From Kingdonia uniflora (lineage: Eukaryota; Streptophyta; Magnoliopsida; Ranunculales; Circaeasteraceae), in the NCBI GenBank assembly GCA_014058105.1, contig JACGCM010001659.1:4216001-4280000 (forward strand): a stretch of DNA of 64,000 nt, in the 5' to 3' direction. How positions within the stretch are numbered: the stretch's first letter is position 1; each line of letters begins with the position of its first letter. Below the pieces are notes generated by a model. The model made no database searches. It was not told the origin of the DNA and was given only the letters and a program-made list of their open reading frames with translations. A program made the translations under genes and the position numbers. Positions 23,919 to 33,543 of the stretch are shown here, piece after piece.

Positions 23919-23934
23919 CCCACAGACGGTGCCA
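23919..23934 (-). other. Element C primer-binding site
   Basis: On the minus strand TGGCACCGTCTGTGGG follows the LTR end TTACA after two bases. Element E has TGGCGCCGTCTGTGGG in the same place. I do not assign the primer tRNA. Confidence 0.8.
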
Positions 23935-23936
23935 AA

Positions 23937-24610
23937 TGTAATAGCCTATTTTTGTGTTGGGCGAAGATAATGCCTTACACCCTTGAAATATAGAATATTG
24001 ACTAGGAACTAGAAGAAATTAACACAAGTTTAGCGTGGAAAACCCTTGAATGGGTTAAAAACCACGACCTCTCCTAAGGATTTATGAAAGAATGGTGTTT
24101 ATATAGATGCTAGCTATTACAAAGAGAAAGAGATTGAATATCTGAGTTTTGGTAGGGATTTCTTTCTCTAAGAGTTCTCTAAGTGATAGTAGCCGTCCCC
24201 GGATCTTGATCTCCAAGTTTCTTTTTATAAGTCTTATAATATGACCGTTGGTTACATTGATGACGTACGTTTTGGTCGTCCATATTTGATGAGTCTTTAT
24301 GAGGTCTTTTGTAACGTCTTGATACTTGTTGATCTGTAACAGATCTATTGATGACCTTAGTTGTAACTTCGAACTGTTGGTGAAGATGCGATCTTTAGCG
24401 AAGGTCGTATGTATAGATCTGTTGATGGATATCTGAATGCCTTCTGCAGTGCAATGTTACTAGATGCTTTAATATCCTCGAACTGTAGGTGAGGTCGTCT
24501 AGAATGTAACCTGCTTGCTCTCAGTCCTAGGTTGGTTATCAGTATGTTTATACGAACTACGTGAGCTCGAATATCGGGCTTAGTAAGAGGATTAGAAATA
24601 AGCCCTTACA
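23937..24610 (-). repeat. Element C 5' LTR, 674 bp
   Basis: On the minus strand it starts TGTAAGGGCTTATTTC and ends GGCTATTACA. Both ends match those of the element E LTR (TGTGAGGGCTTATTTC to GGCTATTACA). A TATA-like TATAAAAAG lies on the minus strand at 24221-24229, the counterpart of the E box. Sequence beyond 24610 changes to the transposase/OTU remnant. Confidence 0.88.
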
Positions 24611-26142
24611 CTAAGAGTTTGGAAAATTCCAAAGAAAGAACAATATCTCTTGAGACGGCTTTTGCGGATGCCCCTTTTGACTGTGAAATATGCTAAGGAT
24701 ATTTTGGGTAAGTACAAGGAGAAGTTTGTACTCCATTGGGTAGATCAATTCAATCATCTTGGAAATACAACAACCTAAAGAGCTGAAGGGCATCATGCAA
24801 GATTGAAGATGAACATCCGTTCTTCTGATAGAGATTGTGATAATGCATGGAAGATTGTCCATGGTTTGTTAGCAGACATTCGGGCATCTTTTCAGAGAAG
24901 TTTAGACAGTTCGCCGCATCATTATCCTTGAGCGCTATTTATGCAGATGAAGGGTCTTGGATACCATTGGGCACTGGATATTGTTTTCAAACAACACCAA
25001 AGAGCACTATCTGGAGCAATTGGGGTTTTTGCTGAAATGTATGGGCATAGTGTACATCGTGTTTATGGTCTCCCATGTTCCTGTGAGATTTACACTTACC
25101 ATTCCACTCACGTCTGTATTCCTATATACGTAATTGATGAAGTTTGGAGAAAACTATTGGATGTGCCCAATGAAGAACCTAAGGAGATTGATATCCAACC
25201 TGTAGTTCGAATGTTTTTTTTTGTAAAGTTTGATTTAGCTAATAAAGATACAAAGGCATTTCTATATTAGCAGCTTCTGGCGATCACGACCCCTGAGATG
25301 ACTACTATGTTACCCCCAATTGTCATATCTTCTATACGTGGGAGGGCGAAGGCGGTGTAAAAATGTTGGCGAAAGAGAAGGCATTAACGAAGTCAACAAC
25401 TAGGTTGCCTTGTTCTTGGGAGAATCAATCCACTGTTGCTCTTGGAAGTACACATAAGAAACAAATGACTAACAAATGTACCGATCTTAATGTGGATGGT
25501 GAAGTTGGCTCCTTTGCCTGGCCTAGTGCTATTAAGATGAGCCGCGTCAACTGTATGAAGAATTACTTGCACTGCTTCACAAATGTGCATAAACCTTTAG
25601 TTGATGGGAAGATTATTGATGTTGCTCATGACAGAAATTGTGGGTTTATGGTTGTTTCTCGTTTTCTGTGCAATAATTAACATAATTGGGCATCGGTTAG
25701 AGAAGACGTGGTGAATGAGCTATGTATGTTTCAACAAGATTGTTACGATGCATATTATTCATATGACATATCGAGGTATATGTACGAGCAAACTTTATGG
25801 CATGATACCTCGACGGATGCCCCCTATTAAAAATGGATGGTTATGCCTACTCATTGGAAGATTATTGCAAATGATTTTCGCTTAACAATTATTTTTATCT
25901 CGCAGCATGATTATTATACGATTATGCCGAGAAGACACCTCACAGCAACGGATGGGACTGTTATTGATGAGTTTGGGACATTGAAAGAAATATGCATCGA
26001 TTGGGTGAACAATATTCATTTTGTTATGATTGACCTTGACAAGAATGGCCGATATCACGTATTGCGAAGAGGCCAAACAATTCGTTTGAAGATGATTTTA
26101 CACGTTTTCATGGGGAAAGGATACGTCGATGGAATCGAATGA
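24611..26142 (+). pseudogene. Remnant of a MULE transposase C-terminus with SWIM motif, followed by an OTU-type protease domain
   Basis: The first half (24620-25270) reads KFVLHWVDQFNHLGNTTT, AEGHHARLKMN, then VYGLPCSCEIYTYH. That is the C-terminal end of a plant MULE transposase of the FAR1-like class with its C-x-C/H SWIM zinc motif. The second half (25600-26142) has DRNCGFMVVSRFL, the D-x-N-C cysteine box of OTU proteases, and NNIHFVMIDLDKNG with the catalytic His. A transposase-OTU fusion is known from plant MULEs. Stops after NTTT, HHYP and FLCNN, plus frame changes, make it a pseudogene. C joins it at 24610, so its N-terminal part may lie beyond C outside the window. Confidence 0.82.
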
Positions 26143-26448
26143 TGGGAAGTAAAGACATTGACACCCCTTCATGTACAGTTTGGGCTGACCCCGATTGTGA
26201 TGTACAACTTTTTGTATACACTTTATCAGTGTGGGATGGATGTATCAAACTTTTGCCAACTTTCATTGTAACTTGTATGAAATTTGTTGAAGTATGGGAT
26301 GGATGCATCAAAGTTTTTGTAAACACTGCAAGAGTTTTATTTGGCTATACCCACTTTTGCAATAATTTTATTTTAAAGTGTTGTACCCACATTTAATTTT
26401 TCTATTATCTGATTTTTGATTCACACATTTAAAAATAATCACAAACTA
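26143..26448 (+). other. Non-coding tail after the OTU remnant with a short direct repeat
   Basis: GTGTGGGATGGATGTATCAAAC (about 26230) recurs as GTATGGGATGGATGCATCAAAG (about 26292), spaced 62 bases. Otherwise I see no gene. It probably belongs to the 3' part of the same old element. Confidence 0.5.
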
Positions 26449-26776
26449 GAAGTTGCGGTACCATAAACTAACGTATGTCCTTATACCGTGCAAATATAAT
26501 TGAAACTAAGGTACCTTAGAGTACCGTAATGTATGTGTGACCACCAAAATTATTGACAGTGAGGACCTTTAGCAACTTACATCATACAGTAACGTATGCC
26601 ACATTAAGGATCTCGAAGTTATGGTACCATAAAATAACGTATGTCCTAATACCGTGAACATATAACTGAAACTACGGTACCTTAGAGTACCGTAATGTAT
26701 GTGTGACCACTAAAATTATTGACACAGTGAGGACATTTAGGAACTTAAATCATATGGTACGGTATGCCACATTTTA
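26449..26776. repeat. Two tandem copies of a roughly 167-bp repeat
   Basis: The unit beginning GAAGTTGCGGTACCATAAAC recurs from 26615 as GAAGTTATGGTACCATAAAA. Both contain GGTACCTTAGAGTACCGTAA and end with ATGCCACATT. The second unit is cut by the MULE target site. The inner GGTACC...GTACC segments are locally self-complementary. It could be the end region of an older element or a small satellite seed. Confidence 0.8.
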
Positions 26777-26780
26777 TGTT

Positions 26781-26985
26781 GGGGAAGGATTCCCCTACAC
26801 TCTCTTTATGCTACACTCTTTGCTACACTCTCTCCTCTCCACTCAATCCTCCAACTCACCTGCCCACTCAGCTCTCCCTCTCTCCCACGTGAGCAAAAAA
26901 AAAATACAAATACAAAAAAAAAACAACTCCCTCTCCCTCCACTCAACTCACTCTCTCTCTTTCACTCGCCGAACTCACTCACTCG
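26781..26985 (+). repeat. MULE left terminal inverted repeat
   Basis: It pairs with the right end over roughly 200 bases. Shared landmarks are GATTCCCCTACACTCTCTTT, CACCTGCCCACTCAGCT, CTCCCTCTCTCCCACGTG, and an A-rich run followed by CTCCACTCAACTCACTC. The CACGTG core is a G-box-like site present in both ends. Confidence 0.88.
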
Positions 26986-27075
26986 CTCTCTCTCTCTCTC
27001 ACTCGCCAAACTCACTCACTCACTCAGTCGCTTTTTCTCTCTCTCTCACTCACTCATTCAGTCACTCTCTCTCTC
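26935..27075 (+). repeat. CT/CACT-rich low-complexity tract
   Basis: CTCTCTC and CACTCACTC runs follow the left inverted repeat. The open frame across it (26703-27152) is Ser/His/Leu repeats from the base composition and not a gene. Between this tract and about 27380 I see only AT-rich DNA. Confidence 0.85.
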
Positions 27076-27379
27076 ACTCTCCACTGAGCTCACTCAGTCA
27101 TCGTGGTACCTTTGTCGAATTCACGGTCAACAACGTACTCTCGCCGTCATAATCAGGTATAATCTCATTTATAATTCCCCTCAATTTGTATACAATTTAT
27201 GAAACGATAAAATTAAAATTCAAAAATTTCACGCACGAAATGCCGTTACGCCTTTTTGTAACTATTTCTTTGACGAAATTGGGCATAAATTTTCCTGAAA
27301 TTTGAAATGTACACACAAAATCGACAAATGTACCACAAAATATGGTATATTCGTATGAAGAATTGTCGAATTTTGAAAT

Positions 27380-27606
27380 ATTCGACAGAAATATGTCGAA
27401 TATCTGTCGAAATTTGAAAATTAATTGTCGAATTTATTGAAATTTGACAATTAATTGTCGTATTTATTCAAATTCGATAATTAATTGTTGAATTAATAAA
27501 AATACAACAATTTTTTTTCGAATTGAAATACATGCGACAATTAATTGTCGAATTGTTATAGAATTCGACAATTTATTGTCAAACTTTAGTACATTCGACA
27601 ATTTTT
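27380..27606. repeat. Palindromic repeat cluster 1 (PMD gene 5' side)
   Basis: Several imperfect copies of the core ATTCGACAATTAATTGTCGAAT lie between the CT tract and the PMD start codon. An example is GCGACAATTAATTGTCGAATT near 27534. Confidence 0.88.
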
Positions 27607-28234
27607 GAACCGACAGTTCTATTGGAATTTTTGTAGCATGCCACCAAAGGGTAGAGGCAAGTTACCCACAATGAGAGGGAGGAAGATTGTACCAATGGCC
27701 TCTCTAAGAAAGAGGCTCAATGAGGAGCGAGACGATCCATCGCATCCGAATTATAACAACCCACCGCGGGCGGTGTTCCTGCGAAAAGGAGAAAGCCCGT
27801 TCGAGTAGGGTACCAATGAGGAATTCCTCAATAAGTGGCAGCATCCCACGTGTGTCAGTCACACCTGAAGAAGAGTCTAGTTGTACCTCTGATTCCCAAG
27901 GAGAGTCTGCAGAAGACTTTAGGGGAGAAGACGCTGGTACACCTGAAACCCAATCTAGTACGGATTGCTTCCCTTATGCAGAAGACAAAGATCTTTCATC
28001 TACAGAAGTTTAATAGGAAGAAAATTTTCATAACCCTACCGTAGAACAACAAAGAACTGCAACAACAGAAGAAGTTCTCCCTGAAAGAAACTTAGAACAA
28101 GAAGCTGGGGAAAATTGCCCAAGGGACCCTTATCTATTGACGAGCTTTGCAACCCACCGCGCCAAAGCTCTAGTTCTTGGACAGGTACACAGGACAAACC
28201 AATCTCATCAACTTTTTCTCTTATATGAAATTCT

Positions 28235-28372
28235 TAAAAATTGTCGAATCCCTATGAATTCGACAATTAATTGTCGAATTGTTGGACATTCGACAATTAA
28301 TTATTAAATTTTTCCAAGATTCGAGAATTAATTGTCGAATTCATATGAATTCGACAATTTCGATTGAACTTT
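28235..28372. repeat. Palindromic repeat cluster 2 (PMD intron 1)
   Basis: ATTCGACAATTAATTGTCGA at 28259 and CATTCGACAATTAATTATTA at 28288 are two of about five copies. All lie inside the proposed first intron (28185-28455). Confidence 0.88.
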
Positions 28373-29399
28373 TTTATTGTGACAATGACACATGGGTTTC
28401 TATTTTACTTATAGGACCTAGGCTGTCTGCGTGTCTATCACCACATTTCTTCGTAGGAACTTGGGAAAGAGATTAAAAGAGTTCCAAACATTGTGAATGT
28501 TTGGGGTCTGGGTAGGATTGGAGACATCTCCTACATGCACTACAACTCTGCGCTGATTACAGCCGTCGCTGAGCAGTGGCATCCAGAGACCAACAGTTTT
28601 TACTTTAAGTGGGGGGAGATGACTATCACCTTGGAGGATGTGTCCAGGCTTATTGGTCTGAGGGTTGACGGCGACCTCACTGTCGTGAAGTGGGCATGGG
28701 GCGCTCTCACTGTTAAAGAAATATGGAGGAAATGTATGTATCTGCCTGACAGTGTTTACCCAGATTTGAAAGCTGGGGGCCAGAGAATATCTCTTTCCCT
28801 TAAGAAGATAGCTGAATTCTTTGATGGGAAGGTTGGGACAAATGTCCACGATAGCGCATCTACTTCCTCTATCAGGTTGTCCTCCCGTATGGTTGGGAAA
28901 GCTTATATGCTCTATGTTCTTGGCCCTTTTCTGTTCCCTACCAAGAAAAAGATAGATGTGTCAGTAAAGTATATTAGCTTCTTTCAGGACCAGCACGTAA
29001 GTAAACCATGGTCATGGGGAACTGCGACATTGGCACACCTCTACTACAGTTTAGGTGCTTTGCCAAGGGTCAGTGCAAAGAGGCTTGCGTGCTGTACAAC
29101 GTTGCTAGAGGTCAGTTTGAAGTTTATTTATTTTTGTTTTTGTTGTTTTCTTTATTTGTGGGTGATTAAAGTTGAAGTTTATTTATTTTGACAGTCGTGG
29201 ATCTTTAAACATTTCCCGAAGCTGCCTGGTATTCCAACACGCAATGAATCCGGTGCTCCTGAGTTCTGTACAAGGTGGTGTTGGAGTAAGATGACCAGCG
29301 CGCAAACTGGTTCAGTTGCCTTGGCAATATTTAGAGAAGCTTTGGATAGTTACAAGGTTGAAGATGTAAGTTGAAACATTGTTTTCTTAATTTTTTCAA

Positions 29400-29628
29400 T
29401 AAGTGTCGACTTCGGCGAAAAATTCTTTTTTGTCGACATCATAGAATTCGGCAATAATTTGTCGAATTGTTAGATAAGTCGACAATTTATTATCGAATTC
29501 ATACAATTAGACACTAAATTGTCGAATTGTCTAAAATTTGACAATTTATTGCAGAGTTTTGAAGAGTTCGACAATAAATTGTCGAATTATAGAACAATTC
29601 GAACTCTTCCAATTTGACAATTTATTGC
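29400..29628. repeat. Palindromic repeat cluster 3 (PMD intron 3)
   Basis: Copies such as TTCGACAATAAATTGTCGAA near 29567 and GTCGACAATTTATTATCGAA near 29478 fill the intron between exons 3 and 4. The flanking exon sequences do not contain the motif. Confidence 0.88.
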
Positions 29629-31459
29629 ACTGTATTTATTTAACTACCTAACATATATGTACTTTCTGTTTAAGGTCATCTTCGACCCGTACGTTGAGAA
29701 GAGGGAGGACAAACATATGTTCGAAGAAGTGGCTAGTTTCATAGGTCTCCTATGTAGTCCTGAACATAAAGAGCCATATTATCCTGATCGAGTGCAGCGA
29801 CAGTTCAACCGAAGGCAACCTGTGCCTCGGGATCCTGCTTTTGTTGAAAAGAATGGCTTGCGTTTTGGCGATAAAGCAGGCCCATACAACCAAAGTTTGT
29901 TTGGGAGGATTTATTCTCCGAAGAGAAATGTAGGGACTCTATCACTTTGATGAGGGGTAGAAAAGTTCACGATGGGATCCCCGTTTGTAGTGAAAGATAC
30001 TTTGAATGGCTCAATTCAGTTTCCTTCACCAAACTTTACCCAAATGTTGTTAATCTTGGTGAAGATGCGGACTACGACGGAGCGAGGGTATTGGGGGCTA
30101 GTAGTGGTGTTTCCCAAAGGGAGAATGTGAGTATTTGATTGTACTTATAGTGTTTTAGGTATCTTTCTCCATTCTTCTAATAATTCGGCTCTACTATTTT
30201 ATAGGATGAGGTGCCGCAAAACCAAAATGAAGGTGGTGGAGGACCGGCTGAGGTGGTGGAGGACCCGACGAGGTCAGTTTTGGTACATGCATTGGAAGCG
30301 AAGGTGTACACTCTAACATACTTTCTTCAATACATATATTAAGAAGTGAATTGCCTCTAAATAACTTTGTTACTCGCTTGCTACTATTACAGACAAGTGA
30401 ATGTGCGTTTTTGATGGAGGCAACTAGAAGAATGCAAGCAGACATTGAAGTGAAAAATCTTGCCAACTCCATCTGTGAGAAGAAATTGAATGAAAAGGTA
30501 TTTGTACATGTTTTAGCATTCCCTTCCTGACACAGTTTTTGTTGATGTCATAGGTATTACTAGTCACTTATCTTAAATACAAGTTTGTTATCAGACATTG
30601 GAGTACGAAACAAATAAGAAATTGCTAAAAGATCTGACATTGGAGTGCGAGTCGACTAAGAAAATACTAGAAGATCAGAGATTGGAGTGTGAATCTAATA
30701 AGAAATTAGTAGAAGATCTGCGTATACAACTTGCAGCCAAAGTAAGTACTATTACTCCCAAAAAGAAACAGTTATTATTTCCTGACACATGTACTCATTT
30801 ATGATTGACAGCAGGTGAATGAGACTGAAATATTGGGCAAGATTAATGACAAGGTTATAGATGAAGTTTATGTGCACCAAATAGAAGTACCCTTTCCTGT
30901 GAGTATGAAACCCTCATGAAACATTGCAAGAAACTCAACTGTCAGAATCTATTCGAATAGAAACCTTCTTATTCAAATAGAAACTCATGATTATCTTTCT
31001 GTTCCATCTTATATATAGAAATAGGGGAAATATAGTACACTAGAGCTATATGTCCTTTATGATTTATTTCTTAAGTATCTTTTTCTGGAATTTGTGCAGC
31101 TAAATATTGTTCCACACCCTGAGAAGAACGTCGGAGAAGCTGAAATGTGGAAACAAAAGTACGAAGAGTTAGATGCAAAATTTTAAGAAGCTCAAAGGAG
31201 ATTAAGTGAGATAGATAGGAATATAAGTTGATTTAGGCAATGGTCATTGACGAGACATTTTGTATTCATGTACATTACGGTTGTTTAATTTTATGCTCGA
31301 GGAGAATTTTTATGAAACATTGAAGTAGTCCCATGTACGCATTGATACTAAATTGTTTATAGAGATTATCTCTATATATATATGCCCTTTACAATCTTGA
31401 TCAAACTAAAGTTTTTCTATGTAACACTTAATTGTAATTGTGAAATTAGTAGTGCGTAG

Positions 31460-31632
31460 ACATTATTGTCGAATTGATATAGATACGACAATTCTGATTC
31501 GACAATAATTTGTCAAATTGTTAGATAATTCGACATTAAATTATCGAATTAATAGTTTTCGACAATAAATTGTCGAATGCATTAATTTTCGACAAAAAAA
31601 TTGTCAAAATAGATTGAATTCAACAATTTCAT
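31460..31632. repeat. Palindromic repeat cluster 4 (between the two plus-strand genes)
   Basis: Copies of the TTCGACAAT...ATTGTCGAA type include TTCGACAATAAATTGTCGAA near 31558. They lie after the PMD gene end and before the first exon of the second gene. Confidence 0.88.
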
Positions 31633-31688
31633 TATATGAATGAGGTATGCTAATTTTGTGTATTTATGTATAAACCTATGATTTTTAG

Positions 31689-32866
31689 GAGAAGGTTATT
31701 CATGACAGGTGGCACGCCAAATACATACATGAAACTGAAAAGCTGGTAAGTTGTACTGCGACTTCTAATTTGTTTTTTACCAAATACTAATCATGTGGAT
31801 CTAAATAGGCCCAACAAACCAAACTGATAATATCAGAAGACATGAGATTCAACCTCAAAACTGACAATAATGAATGGGTGTGTGCAATTTGTCATCCTAC
31901 GTTTATATTTTTGTTTTAAATTTTAACTACGCTATTGTGGTTGTGTTTGCGATGTAGGGAGTGTGGCACCTAGCACTGAAAGGTGCTATTGAAGGATGGG
32001 ATTTTGAAGATCCTGAGGACCCGACATACGATGAACTAGGTAGGCAGTTTACGAAACTCTTAACAATTACTCAAGAGGGTCCAATGGGGGAATACGAAGA
32101 TGACATAATCTTATCGGGAAGGGGGAAGTATCAAGAAATGATCGATTCAAGGTTGAAGAAGATTGATCATAAAACTAATCTAAGACCGAGTTTGTTTTAA
32201 CCATTTTATTGGTTCCAACTGGATATAAGCGTTGTTGAAAGAGATGGTAACACAACATTTAGGGTTGCTGCGTCATATGCGTATTAGTGTCAAATTAAGT
32301 TCTCGAATGTGAATGTTTCCTTGTGTACCTTGATGACGAAGAAACCTTCTTATTGGAAGAGAATTTTCAGTCAGAGGTTGGACGTAGCTTGCAATGATTT
32401 GGGAGAGAAAAGGTACAAAAATTTTCTACGGGCCTTTAAGTTCAATTCTGTGTTTGTGGAATATTTTTATATGGGTCATTTGTTGGCAACATATTGCGAG
32501 AAGGTGGTCATCTTCATCAGTAACAAGGAGGCCTTAACGTTCCTACCTTTATTTTGGCCGAAAGCAAATAACAAGATTACCAAAGAGAGGAGGTTTGAAA
32601 ACATTCTTGTTCATAGTACGAAGTATTGGTGGGTTGGAATGGCATCCAATGAAAACTTTATGAAATTGAAGACCAAGTACCAATCACCTATTCCTCCGCT
32701 TTCTACACTGTGGTGGGCGCATGTGAAATTGGATATTCCAGATGCTTTTGTGAAGCAATGTGTGAAGAACTATTTTGACGCGCCAAACAAAGCTTGGATG
32801 AAGTTAATGAAAGACAACAATGTTAACTCACTTGATTACAGCTTAAATGATTTGATCCTTTATTGA
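31689..32866 (+). pseudogene. Second MULE gene, product not recognised
   Basis: Three exons with GT-AG borders are proposed: 31689-31745, 31809-31877 and 31958-32866. They give about 350 codons in one continuous frame broken by stops at 32198 and near 32286. Visible segments are GVWHLALKGAIEGWDF, KKPSYWKRIFSQRLDVACND, STKYWWVGMASNENFMK and STLWWAHVKLDIPDAF. It is rich in aromatic residues and has no signal peptide or membrane segment. I do not recognise the family. I looked for the His-Asp-Cys triad of Ulp1 proteases, often carried by plant MULEs, and do not see it. It could instead be the 3' part of the PMD transcript if the stop at 31229 is bypassed by splicing. Confidence 0.6.
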
Positions 32867-32934
32867 ATGTTGTATATCTATTTGTACATGTATGTAATTT
32901 TTATAGCTTGTGAAGAGAAGTACCTGATACATAG

Positions 32935-33195
32935 AAATTGTCGATTTTATTATTAATTCGACAATAAATTGTCGAATTTATTATCAATTCTACAATAAAT
33001 TGTCGACTTCGTAGTTTTTCGACAATTTATTGTCGAACTCATTATTTTTGACAATAAATTGTCGACTTAAAGAAGTTGTTCGATAATTAATTTTCGACAT
33101 TACAGAAATGTGATAATTAATTTTCGAATTACTGTAAACTGGACAGATACTTTCAAAGAAATTGTCGCACCATAAACTTATTCGACAATAAATAC
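32935..33195. repeat. Palindromic repeat cluster 5 (between converging genes)
   Basis: Copies such as TTCGACAATAAATTGTCGAA near 32957 and TTCGACAATTTATTGTCGAA near 33018 run between the stop of the second gene and the 3' end of the antisense transposase. This is the densest cluster. The stretch from 33196 to 33540 shows no further gene. Confidence 0.9.
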
Positions 33196-33543
33196 AAAAC
33201 TTAAATTTGGACAATTCAACAACAATAGTTATAATAACCACAATAATCCCATAATTCGACAACAATAGCATAAACGACAACATTCTAATAGTAATAAAAG
33301 TCCCAATGATGGTTGTAATCTGCAATTATATCATATTCAGCAACTTCCAACACCATGGTCGTCTGACCGTGGCTCAACCCCATCCTGATTTGAAGTACCT
33401 AGTTATGAAACAGGGGAAATAAATTAGTAATATTCAACATATGTTATCGTAGAAGTTATTGGAAAGTACTTCTTTATAATTTTAGGATACTTACCAGCTT
33501 CCACTTTTTGAAACAATAATTTCAATCGTGGGCAAGTGCGTTT

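Larger units (their letters stand above)
18037..24610 (-). mobile_element. Element C: Tat-lineage Ty3/gypsy retrotransposon, interrupted by B
   Basis: On the minus strand it has a 674-bp 5' LTR, a primer site, gag, a DTGSS protease, RT, RNase H, a second RNase H of the extra (archaeal-like) type, integrase and a 3' tandem-repeat region cut by B. The second RNase H with NNEA and VYTDSLLIV between RT-RNase H and integrase is diagnostic of the Tat lineage. It is closely related to element E in the opposite orientation. The remaining 3' part is outside the window on the other side of A and B. Confidence 0.92.
27638..31231 (+). pseudogene. MULE-borne plant mobile domain (PMD) gene with coiled-coil C-terminus
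   Basis: The start MPPKGRGK at 27638 begins a basic, then acidic exon ending in ATHRAKALVLGQ. Proposed exons with GT-AG borders are 27638-28184, 28456-29110, 29195-29365, 29675-30126, 30205-30272, 30393-30497, 30595-30741, 30812-30898 and 31100-31231. The PMD core is in exons 2-4: VWGLGRIGDIS, WHPETNSFYFKWGEMTIT, LEDVSRLIGL, FPKLPG. Exon 7 encodes three tandem 15-16-residue coiled-coil units (TLEYETNKKLLKDL, TLECESTKKILEDQ, RLECESNKKLVEDL). Defects are a frameshift near 27800, stops TAA-TAG at 28012, a frameshift near 29945 and a TAA at 31184. PMD genes occur both as host genes (MAIN/MAIL1 type) and inside transposons; the role here is unknown. Exon borders are inferred, not tested. Confidence 0.82.

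Noticed and set aside
26703..27152. 149-codon ORF rich in Ser, His and Leu
   Set aside because: It is the translation of a CT/CACT low-complexity tract and the MULE terminal repeat, not a gene.
31958..32866. Ulp1-type protease gene as often carried by plant MULEs
   Set aside because: I could not find an ordered His-Asp-Gln-Cys set. The W-rich segments do not resemble the Ulp1 core, so it stays unassigned.
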